This document shows, in pieces, positions 54,289-62,791 of a DNA stretch of 64,000 bases. Source of the DNA: Synechococcus sp. WH 8016 (GTDB taxonomy: Bacteria; Cyanobacteriota; Cyanobacteriia; PCC-6307; Cyanobiaceae). Within the stretch, counting starts at the first letter, position 1. Each line of letters opens with the position of its first letter. Under the pieces are notes generated by a model that saw nothing but the letters and a program-made list of their open reading frames with translations, was not told where the DNA came from and made no database searches. A program made the translations under genes and the position numbers. The stretch is taken from NCBI RefSeq assembly GCF_000230675.1, contig NZ_AGIK01000002.1:283853-347852 (forward strand), written 5' to 3'.

Positions 54289-56544
54289 TTGGCATTCTGG
54301 GATCAACAGCGCTGTGCTCTCGTTCTGGGGATGCACAACAGCGGAACAAGCCTTCTCGGGAACCTGATGCATGGCGCAGAGGTCCCGATGGGACCAAGTC
54401 TGCTATTACGCAATAGCATACCCAAGGATCGCAGACCAAGATAAGACTATTTTGAAGACTCAGAGATCGTTGACCTGCAAGACCGCGCTCTACTCGAAAT
54501 AAGACGACATTGGAGCAGCTACAGAGCATCATATTCGCTACCACCCTGTAATCACCCAGGACGGATTGCGTTCAGGGATCAGTTAGCAAAGCTCCTACCA
54601 ACACGATTCTCAAAAAACAAGTTGTGGCTCGTCAAAGATCCGCGAAGCGCAGTTTTGGTTGATGATTGGATAGAAGTACTCAATAGCCTAAATATTGATA
54701 CCCGCCTGCTAATTGTACATCGGGACCCATGGAGCAACATTCGTTCATTCAGTAGTAAAGGACAAGTCCCAGAGCTTTGGGCAGAAGCTCTATGGCAACG
54801 CACATACTTCAATGCCTTGCAAGCAGCGAAAAAGCAAACTTCAGAGAAAGTAGTAACAACAAGTTTTGAAGACTTACTGTCCCAACCAATCCAAGAGGTA
54901 CAACGTCTCTGCAAAATGCTGGACTGGCAACTAGACAGTGAGTCACTAAAAAAAATCGAGGCACGTATTAACTACAACTTGACGACAGAATCTAATCAAC
55001 AATTAGATACAGCAATCAAAAATGAAAGCCAAAGGCTCCTTCATCCCTCCACGACAGCATTACAGACGCAACTAAATACGGAATACAGGGAAGTGAGACT
55101 TCAATTATTGGCAGATGAACTAGAGAGAACTACAACAAGCCACGAACAGGGATTACAACTAAACGAAATACGATTACAAGAGCAAAGTTTATTGCCGAAA
55201 GTGAAAGTAACAATCGTAACTTCGGAACTGCAAGGATGGGGAAGAAGCGGCGGAATCGGCTCAGCCTATAGAGAGTTAGCGTCTGCCTTGGCAACATCTG
55301 GCCATTGCATTCGAGTCGTTCTTGTACAATCAGGTCCAATTAAAGGGGAGAAGATCGGGGCGAATATTGAAGTAAGTCATCTTGATAGTAGTGGAGAATC
55401 AAGATTAAGTCTCGTTCGAAAGATTGCACGATCATTGAAACAACAACGTACAGATGTAGTCCATCTGCATGATTGGCTTGGCTTCGCGAGTGGACTGAAA
55501 GAAGCACTAGGACCAGAGGGGCCGCAACTCATCGTGGGAATCCATGGCCCAAGCGCCTGGGCTCGAAGCGCCAACAACTGGCCTCTAGGATCAGACGGAG
55601 GATTGTTAGCAACAGAAGCGCAATTATTTGATGAGGGGATCGTGCAGGCACTGGAGCTCGATGGAATAAAACAGGCTGACTGGCTGATATCTCCGTCAAT
55701 ATCGTTAAAAAGCTGGGTGAATAAAAATATACTCACAACAGACCAAGAGACATCAATCCTCGTCAATCGAAATTGCCCACTGCCACAAAGGCTAAAACAA
55801 GATGAGAATACATTAACCGATAAGAATACAGGAGCAAAATGCGTTTATTTTGGTCGACTGGAAAAAAGGAAAGGCTTAATATTATTCATAGATGCCATAC
55901 TGAAGATGGCAGTGCCACCATACAAACTAATATTTATAGGAAGCGATTCCGTTGTTGGACTCAAAGCTGATGGAACACCAGAATGGGGGACAGAATTTGT
56001 CAAAAGAAAGTTGGTTAATACTGGAATACAAATAGAATTTGAGGTTAATTTGTCACGCGATCTGGCCCTAGAAAAACTTATAGCGATCAAGCCAATCGTC
56101 GTCATTCCATCCTTGATCGAAAATAGTCCATGCGTTGTGGATGAACTACTAGACAGTGGTATAAAGATGGTAGTAACAAACGTAGGTGGCACAGCAGAGC
56201 TGATTCGAAAAGAGGATCGCTGCTGGTTAACATCACCAAATCCAGAAGAACTTGCAAGGCACCTAGACCTCGCCATTGAAAGCGAGATCAAAGATCCTAA
56301 GGCTTATCAACTCCGCCCAGCCATAGAAACATGGAAAATACAACTCAGTTGGCAAGCATTTCATGAGAGGCTACCAAGGGCGAAGATAAACGAAACAGAG
56401 AGATCACAAGGGACAGACGAGACATCGCAGCAAACCAAAGATCCATGGCCACTTTGGCGAAGAGCAATTCGAAAGACTAACGTTCTAGCAAAGCAAGCCA
56501 CTCAAAATTTAATAAAGACTGTTCATCACCTGTCAAAACAATGA
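54289..56544 (+). pseudogene. Sulfotransferase-glycosyltransferase fusion, broken by an in-frame TAA
   Basis: The frame is open from 54277; TTG 54289 is a likely start. Residues G-M-H-N-S-G-T-S-L-L-G form the 5' PAPS-binding loop of a sulfotransferase, but TAA at 54442-54444 (after R-R-P-R, before D-Y-F-E-D) interrupts it. The same frame then continues to 56544 with L-V-K-D-P-R-S and the 3' PAPS motif V-H-R-D-P-W-S-N-I-R-S. From about 55196 follows a full GT4 domain: V-T-S-E-L-Q-G-W-G-R-S-G-G-I-G, L-H-D-W-L-G, and the donor site I-E-N-S-P-C-V-V-D-E. The intact protein would sulfate and glycosylate surface sugars. After the stop, a TTG at 54622 could still start a product holding the GT domain, so partial function is possible. 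Confidence 0.75.
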
Positions 56545-57371
56545 TCACAACAAAAAAAGGAAATCTCAGGCTCAAAGAAGTACAGAGAAAGGTAAAGTCC
56601 AAACTAGGACTAAGAGAAATAAACCCACGCCCACATTTCCTGGGTGTTGGCACACAAAAAGGAGGAACAACAACTCTCTATCAACTGCTAAAAAAACACC
56701 CCGAGATTCACTTGCCTGAAAATAAAGAAATTCATTTTTTCACAAAATACTATGATCGAGGAGAAAATTGGTACCGAAGCCAATTTAAGGATGCACCCGC
56801 AGGAAAGATACGCGGAGAAATAACTCGTTACTACCTGTTCTATGCAGCCGCACCTCAACGGATACATAGATTTAGAACTGACATGAAAATCATTGCACTC
56901 GTCAGAAACCCGATAGAAAGAACACTGTCTCAATATTTTCACTCATACCGATTGAAACGAGAAACACTAACACTAGAAAAAGCATTAGCGGCAGAACAAG
57001 AACGATTGAACGGCATAGAAGAAAAAATATTAGTCCATGGAGGAAATAATCTAAGCTACCAAGAACATAGCTATGTCTCCCGCAGCAGATACGAGACACA
57101 ACTTGAACGGTACTTCAACTTTTTCGGGAAAGAGAATGTCCTGGTATTACGAAGCGAAGACCTATTTGATGGAAACCGAAACGCAGTCATTGCTATACAA
57201 GAACATCTAGAACTTGCACCTTTCCCAAAAGATACAGTAATACCACGCGCAAATCAAGGATTTAGCGAGTCCGATAAAGTATCACAAAAAATACGGGAAA
57301 GGTTAAAAGGGGAATTTCAGGCAACATTTAGATGGATGAAAGAAACACTAAACATTGAATGGAATACATAA
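56541..57371 (+). CDS. Sulfotransferase (heparan-sulfate-NDST-like)
   Basis: This 276-residue PAPS-dependent sulfotransferase has the 5' phosphosulfate loop G-V-G-T-Q-K-G-G-T-T-T-L near residues 35-46 with the catalytic lysine. N-K-E-I-H-F-F follows near 61, and the 3' phosphate-binding V-R-N-P-I-E-R-T-L-S-Q-Y near 121-132. It lacks membrane segments. It would transfer sulfate to a carbohydrate or other acceptor made by the neighbouring glycosyltransferases. Its ATG overlaps the stop of the fusion gene by 4 bp (ATGA), so it was or is co-translated with it. Base composition is A+T-rich. Confidence 0.9.
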   Translation: MITTKKGNLRLKEVQRKVKSKLGLREINPRPHFLGVGTQKGGTTTLYQLLKKHPEIHLPENKEIHFFTKYYDRGENWYRSQFKDAPAGKIRGEITRYYLFYAAAPQRIHRFRTDMKIIALVRNPIERTLSQYFHSYRLKRETLTLEKALAAEQERLNGIEEKILVHGGNNLSYQEHSYVSRSRYETQLERYFNFFGKENVLVLRSEDLFDGNRNAVIAIQEHLELAPFPKDTVIPRANQGFSESDKVSQKIRERLKGEFQATFRWMKETLNIEWNT

Positions 57372-57819
57372 AAAAGCAAGGCATGCCGACGAAAGCAAGG
57401 ATCAAGGTTTATTCAGAAGGATACAACAATAAATAGCTTATACGCAAAAGTATGGACAAAACTAGCTTAGGGCAAAACATTTGTTAGCAGAGAAGGCACA
57501 AAGCAAAAAGGAAATCAAAGGAGCTGCCGGCATCAGGATATACCAAGACATAGATGGATCAACAACGCTAAAATTCACCAACAAACACTGGCAACAGAGG
57601 CGGACAAGTGGAAGAAGCATAACAAAAGGAGCATGGATATTAATAACAATATGTCTATCAGCAAGGAAGCAATAGCTGTTTTTTTCACAGCCGCAGATAC
57701 AACTTCATCACTTGAAAAGTCAAGGTGTAGAATGCCTGTGCTTAGGCAAACTAGGCCAAGACGTGGCAAAATTTAGTATTCACAAATCCATTCACCAATC
57801 ACCTCAAGCATCACTAGCA
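57372..57819. other. A+T-rich intergenic region before the secretion genes
   Basis: Two short frames occur (57481-57675, and 57633-57776 from an ATG after AAAAGGAGC), but neither has a recognised family, and the GGAG site is too close to the ATG. The promoter of the type I secretion genes should lie in the right half; no clear -35/-10 pair was picked out. Confidence 0.45.
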
Positions 57820-58566
57820 ATGACGAACACGGGCTCTTTAATCAAAACGATTCCCGAGAAAATCGTTGCCATGCTTCAACGCCACAATATGTTGGCAACG
57901 TTAGTCAAACGAGAAATCATGGCTAATGCGCTGTCAAGCGTAACCATCCACCCTGATGAAAGCAAAAAATTATTGAGCAGATACTGCAAACAATTAAAAA
58001 TCAAAAGCAGTGAATCACTGGTTAGTCACATCAAAAGCAAGGGGATTACAGAAGCAGATTTATCATGGCAGCTAGAACTTTTGCTCAGAATTAAAATATA
58101 CAGTTTGGCAACATTTGGTGCCAAAGCTGAACAACGATTCCTGGAAAGAAAGGATAGCCTTGATTTAGTAACCTATAGCCTTCTACGCCTTGACAGCCAG
58201 TATCTCGCTCGTGAGCTGTATTTACAAATTGAAGAAGAAGAAAACGACTTCGCAGACTTGGCCGCAAAACACTCATCGGGTCCCGAAAAGCATAAGAATG
58301 GCCAAATCGGTCCTATATCGCTAACCAAGGCACACCCAATTCTTGCAGAAAAGCTCCGAACCCATGAACCAGGGGCATTGATTGAACCCTTCAAAATTCA
58401 AAACTGGTGGCTTGTAGTTAGACTTGACGATTACAAACAAGCAAGCTTTAATGACCAGATAAAACAGAAAATGTGTACAGAGCTTTTTGAAAAGTGGGCA
58501 GAAGAAGAGACAACCAGTATTTTGTCAAGCCATCAAGCTCACAGTTCAACCGCATCGCCCACCTGA
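57820..58566 (+). CDS. Parvulin-type peptidyl-prolyl isomerase linked to type I secretion
   Basis: From M-T-N-T-G-S-L at 57820 the 248-residue product has a SurA-like helical N-terminal half (L-V-K-R-E-I-M-A-N-A, F-L-E-R-K-D-S-L-D near 110). A parvulin core follows: F-A-D-L-A-A-K-H-S-S-G-P near 147, G-Q-I-G-P-I-S near 165, and a final W-W-L-V-V-R-L-D-D near 205. No signal peptide is visible, so it may act in the cytoplasm as a chaperone for the unfolded export substrate. The frame extends to 57712, but that part has no family match. It is 12 bp upstream of the ABC exporter, and the same pairing is common in cyanobacterial type I systems. Confidence 0.78.
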   Translation: MTNTGSLIKTIPEKIVAMLQRHNMLATLVKREIMANALSSVTIHPDESKKLLSRYCKQLKIKSSESLVSHIKSKGITEADLSWQLELLLRIKIYSLATFGAKAEQRFLERKDSLDLVTYSLLRLDSQYLARELYLQIEEEENDFADLAAKHSSGPEKHKNGQIGPISLTKAHPILAEKLRTHEPGALIEPFKIQNWWLVVRLDDYKQASFNDQIKQKMCTELFEKWAEEETTSILSSHQAHSSTASPT

Positions 58567-58578
58567 ATTCGTAAATCA

Positions 58579-61533
58579 ATGTCGACAATCAAAGCTAATT
58601 ACCTCAAAAAGCATCCAGCTTTTCAAGGACTAAGTGATGACGCAATAGAACAGTTATCTAAAGCAAGTGAACTCTTATCATTTGAAGCAGGGCAACCAAT
58701 TTGCAAAAGAAGTTTAATACCAAATCAAATTATTATTATTATAGAAGGTAGCGCGAGATTACTGATTGGAGAAGATGGAAAGCCTCAAACTCTTAAGAAA
58801 CTAGGAGTTAATGATATAGTTGGTCTTGCATCTATTCTTCAAACATCAGGTTGCGAAGAAGTTGCGGCGTGCGAAATTCTGCACGGCATTGCAATTTCGG
58901 ACAGCAAAATCGTACAATTAATCGAGGAAGAGCCAACATTTAGGCAGTGGTGCCAGTCTAACTTATTCGCAGCAGAGCTTTACTCAATTCTCCAACTTGT
59001 ACTAAAAAGCGACACACTTAATGGAAGGCTCTCGAAGCAATCGTTCATCCTAGCCAAAGAGGCAGCCATAACAATAAAACCTATACCAGAAGAATTAAAA
59101 AACGCCATTACGAATGATAGGAAAGTATTTGTAGGTAGCGCTAACACTATAAACAGAACTTTAGGAGAAGAACTTTTCATCAATGATGGCTGGCCAGCAG
59201 TACGCGGACCAATTCCTCTTCGATTAATCTCCATAACAACGAAAGTGCATCAATCGTTGATTGGGGAAGGCAATGTCGCCTCAATTGTTCATCAAACTCA
59301 TTCAAGCGATCATGTTCATATTGCAAATTCACAATTAGCTGCTGCTCCAGTAGCAAGCGGTTTAAATCTTGAAGGAAGCAATAACATTGAGTCGTTCGAG
59401 ATGATAATGGCCGATGGAATGATGGAAGAGATTTCGGCATGCTTTAAAATGCTAAGTAAGCTAATGAAACTTCCGTATCGTCGTGACAGTATTGATAAAA
59501 TGCTGCGCGATTCAATGCGACGAGGTCAAACACCAAACTTACAGCAATTAGGACAATTAGCAGCAACGATGGGGTTACACGTGATGGGCTCACGGGTCAA
59601 AGCTGAATATGGGAACCGTCTACAAGTACCAGCGCTAGTCAGTTACAAAACTGGATTCGCATTAGCTGTAACCAGTAATGCCAATGGATTACGACTTGCA
59701 AGTCCTAGAAAAGGGTGGGTACAGGTCACAGTTGATCAGCTCGAATCAGAATTCCCTGCTGGAATCGAATTGTTATTAGTGGATCGTACCAATGCAACCC
59801 CAGAACAACGATTTAACTTCGGCTGGTTCCTGCCCGCAATCAAGCGCCACAGAAATGTACTGATTCAAGTGTTACTTGCATCCTTCGTGGTGCAATTGTT
59901 TAGCTTAGCAAATCCACTGCTGATTCAGATCATTATTGACAAAGTCATTAATCAACGCAGTTTAGATACTTTGCAAGTATTGGGCTTAGCCCTTGTTGTT
60001 GTCACTGTCTTGGAAGGTTTGTTAAGCACTCTTCGAACATTTCTATTTACTGAAACAACAAATCGAATCGACCTTCGCCTTGGGTCAGAAGTTATTGATC
60101 ATCTTTTGCGATTACCACTGGGGTATTTCGACAGGAGACCTGTGGGTGAATTGGGAACCAGAATCGGAGAAATGGAGAAAATAAGAAACTTTCTGACGGG
60201 TCAAGCCTTAACCACGGTTATAGATGCGGCATTTTCGGTGATTTACATCATCGTAATGGCTTTATATAGTTGGTTACTAACTTTAGTGGCATTAGCAGTT
60301 ATACCGATACAAGTTTTCATCACTGTACTCGGAGCTCCATTGTTCCGTCGTCAATACCGTCAAGCAGCTCAAGAAAATGCAAAGACACAAAGTCACCTCG
60401 TTGAAGTGTTAACTGGTATACAAACAGTGAAAGCACAAAACGTTGAAGTTGTAAGTCGGTGGAAGTGGCAAGAAATGTATCACACTTATATCAACCGCAC
60501 CTTTGAGAAAAAAATAACTGGCACCCTCCTAAGTCAAACAAGTCAAGTCCTGCAAAAATTATCACAACTATTGGTACTTTGGGTAGGAGCAACACTTGTT
60601 CTTCAAGGGGATTTGTCACTTGGACAACTCATAGCTTTCAGAATCATTTCGGGATACGTTACACAACCAATTCTAAGATTATCAAATATTTGGCAAAGCA
60701 TACAAGAATTGAAGGTAAGCTTTGAAAGACTTGCAGATGTTGTGGATACTCCGCAAGAGTCAAACGAAGAAGATCAGAAAAAAATTCCTCTTCCGCCAAT
60801 TAACGGATCAGTAAGGTTTGAAAATTTAGATTTTAGGTTTGGTCCTGCCAAACCATTAATACTCAAGAATATCAATTTAGATATCCGCCAAGGCATGTTT
60901 GTGGGAGTCGTTGGTCAAAGCGGGAGTGGAAAGAGTACACTTATGAAACTTCTACCCAGGCTTTACTCACCTGAGAATGGAAGAATACTTATTGACGGTT
61001 ATGATATTGATAAAACAGAACTTTATTCACTCCGTAGACAAATTGGAATCGTGCCGCAAGACCCACTATTATTTAGTGGAAGCGTAAGTGACAATATTGC
61101 GCTCACAGACCCTGAAGCAAGTTCTGATGAAATCGTTCAGGCAGCGCAGTTAGCATGCGCCCATGAATTCATTATGGAACTCCCTACTGGATACAGCACA
61201 GATGTTGGTGAACGTGGAGGCGCACTCAGTGGCGGCCAACGGCAACGGATTGCTATCGCAAGAACTCTTTTGAGTAACCCAAAACTCCTAGTCATGGATG
61301 AAGCAACGAGTGCACTTGATTACGACACAGAAAGAAGAGTTTGCGAAAGGTTGCGCTCATCACTCATTCATTCAACTGTATTCTTTATTACGCACCGCTT
61401 ATCAACCATTCGTCGTGCAGATCTGATTGTGATGATGCACCAAGGTGTCGTTGTTGAACAAGGAACTCATGATGAGCTCATTGATCTACGTGGAAGATAT
61501 TATGCCCTATACTGCCAGCAGGAGAAGAATTAA
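58579..61533 (+). CDS. Type I secretion ABC exporter with N-terminal cyclic-nucleotide-binding domain
   Basis: The 984-residue protein has four parts. A cNMP-binding-like domain spans about residues 10-120 (L-S-F-E-A-G-Q-P-I). A helical linker and degenerate C39-like domain follow (about 290-410, no catalytic cysteine seen). A six-helix transporter domain runs from about 425. The ATPase has G-Q-S-G-S-G-K-S-T near 787, L-S-G-G-Q-R-Q-R-I-A near 886, L-L-V-M-D-E-A-T-S-A-L-D near 906 and I-T-H-R-L-S near 937. This is the HlyB/LapB-type exporter that pulls proteins straight from cytoplasm to outside with an adaptor and an outer-membrane channel. The CNB-like front is an uncommon addition and may sense a nucleotide. 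It overlaps the adaptor gene by 1 bp. Confidence 0.93.
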   Translation: MSTIKANYLKKHPAFQGLSDDAIEQLSKASELLSFEAGQPICKRSLIPNQIIIIIEGSARLLIGEDGKPQTLKKLGVNDIVGLASILQTSGCEEVAACEILHGIAISDSKIVQLIEEEPTFRQWCQSNLFAAELYSILQLVLKSDTLNGRLSKQSFILAKEAAITIKPIPEELKNAITNDRKVFVGSANTINRTLGEELFINDGWPAVRGPIPLRLISITTKVHQSLIGEGNVASIVHQTHSSDHVHIANSQLAAAPVASGLNLEGSNNIESFEMIMADGMMEEISACFKMLSKLMKLPYRRDSIDKMLRDSMRRGQTPNLQQLGQLAATMGLHVMGSRVKAEYGNRLQVPALVSYKTGFALAVTSNANGLRLASPRKGWVQVTVDQLESEFPAGIELLLVDRTNATPEQRFNFGWFLPAIKRHRNVLIQVLLASFVVQLFSLANPLLIQIIIDKVINQRSLDTLQVLGLALVVVTVLEGLLSTLRTFLFTETTNRIDLRLGSEVIDHLLRLPLGYFDRRPVGELGTRIGEMEKIRNFLTGQALTTVIDAAFSVIYIIVMALYSWLLTLVALAVIPIQVFITVLGAPLFRRQYRQAAQENAKTQSHLVEVLTGIQTVKAQNVEVVSRWKWQEMYHTYINRTFEKKITGTLLSQTSQVLQKLSQLLVLWVGATLVLQGDLSLGQLIAFRIISGYVTQPILRLSNIWQSIQELKVSFERLADVVDTPQESNEEDQKKIPLPPINGSVRFENLDFRFGPAKPLILKNINLDIRQGMFVGVVGQSGSGKSTLMKLLPRLYSPENGRILIDGYDIDKTELYSLRRQIGIVPQDPLLFSGSVSDNIALTDPEASSDEIVQAAQLACAHEFIMELPTGYSTDVGERGGALSGGQRQRIAIARTLLSNPKLLVMDEATSALDYDTERRVCERLRSSLIHSTVFFITHRLSTIRRADLIVMMHQGVVVEQGTHDELIDLRGRYYALYCQQEKN

Positions 61534-62693
61534 TGAAAAAATCCTCTTCAATTGTGCAAAAAGCACAAGCAGCCATAGAGAAACGTTCGAAAATCAATGA
61601 CGATAGTCAAGCTATTAGGCCATCTAACCTTTGGTTAAGAGCAACAACCTGGACATTAATGGGTACAGCCTTTATCGCAGTTATGTTTCTAGGATTTGCC
61701 CAAACAGAAGAAATTATTGTGGTTACCGGACAACTGAAGCCAGAGGGAGATGTAAAAGATGTTCAAGTCCCATTAGGTGGAGTTGTTGATGAGATATTAG
61801 TTAAAGAAGGTGAGAAAGTGGAAGCAGGTCAAGTTTTGATTCGTCTTGATTCGGAAGCAACAGTTGACTTCGAAAAAAACATCATTGAATCAATTACATT
61901 AAAGCAACTTCAAATTTCACTCAAAAAAGAAGAGTTGCGTCAGTACTTACTATTAAACGATACTCAACAAAATGTTTTAAACAAGAATCTGCTGTTGCAG
62001 AGAGACATTTTAAAGCGTTTTTCAGTATTGGAGTCGGAAGGAGCAGGGTCAGAGCTTCAGCTACTTCAGCAAAGTGACAAGGTGGAACAAGTAGCAGGTG
62101 AACTCCAGAAAACAATCGTAGACCGTGAGATGCAACAATCTGTGATTAGCCAACAAATCCAGCAGATTCTAAGCGAGCTAACATCGCTGAGAAGTAAACT
62201 AAAAGAACAGTCAGTCAATCTACGCTACCAGGTCATCAAGGCTCCAATAGCCGGGATTATCTTTGATTTCAAACCTCAAGGAGTTGGGTTTGTAGCAAAA
62301 ACCAGTGAACCTGTAATGAAGATAGTTCCGTTGAATCGACTTGAAGCGCAAGTTGAAATACCTAGCAGTGACATAGGTTTTGTTAAGGTAGGCCAACAAG
62401 CTGATCTTAGTATTGACTCATTTCCCGCATCAGATTTTGGCGCTCTAGAAGGTTCTATAACTAGCATCGGATCAGATGCTCTTCCACCCGACCAATCCAA
62501 GGCAAGAAGTGATTATAGTTTTCCAGCAACAATCGAACTTAACAGCCAAAAATTAAATGTTAAGAATGGGCGTAGTTTGCCATTGCAAGTAGGAATGACC
62601 TTGAGTGCTAACATCAAGCTTCGCCAAGTAAGCTATCTTCAGCTATTAATAGGGAAATTCAAGGACAAAACTGACTCTCTACGGGAAATCTAA
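61533..62693 (+). CDS. HlyD-family type I secretion adaptor
   Basis: The 386-residue protein has a cytoplasmic N-terminus, one membrane span near residues 35-55, the lipoyl half motif (G-G-V-V-D-E-I-L-V-K-E-G-E-K-V-E-A-G-Q near 77-94), and a coiled-coil hairpin (about 105-230). The second lipoyl half (I-K-A-P-I-A-G-I-I near 236) and a beta-barrel domain follow. It forms the periplasmic bridge between the ABC exporter, with which it shares one base (TAATG), and a TolC-like channel encoded elsewhere. The giant repeat protein follows directly and is the likely cargo. Confidence 0.93.
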   Translation: MKKSSSIVQKAQAAIEKRSKINDDSQAIRPSNLWLRATTWTLMGTAFIAVMFLGFAQTEEIIVVTGQLKPEGDVKDVQVPLGGVVDEILVKEGEKVEAGQVLIRLDSEATVDFEKNIIESITLKQLQISLKKEELRQYLLLNDTQQNVLNKNLLLQRDILKRFSVLESEGAGSELQLLQQSDKVEQVAGELQKTIVDREMQQSVISQQIQQILSELTSLRSKLKEQSVNLRYQVIKAPIAGIIFDFKPQGVGFVAKTSEPVMKIVPLNRLEAQVEIPSSDIGFVKVGQQADLSIDSFPASDFGALEGSITSIGSDALPPDQSKARSDYSFPATIELNSQKLNVKNGRSLPLQVGMTLSANIKLRQVSYLQLLIGKFKDKTDSLREI

Positions 62694-62738
62694 GAAAATA
62701 CTTAAGCTAAGATCCACTAAAAGAACTGTCCTCAATGG

Positions 62739-62768
62739 TTGACAAATAGCCCTTAGTCAGGGTATATT
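62739..62768 (+). promoter_or_regulatory. Strong sigma-70-type promoter of the giant repeat gene
   Basis: A consensus -35 box TTGACA (62739-62744) is followed after 18 bases by a -10 box TATATT (62763-62768). Transcription should start near 62775, about 17 bases before the likely TTG start at 62792, so the messenger leader would be very short. Confidence 0.7.
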
Positions 62769-62791
62769 TGACAATTAATCTATTTAAAGCC

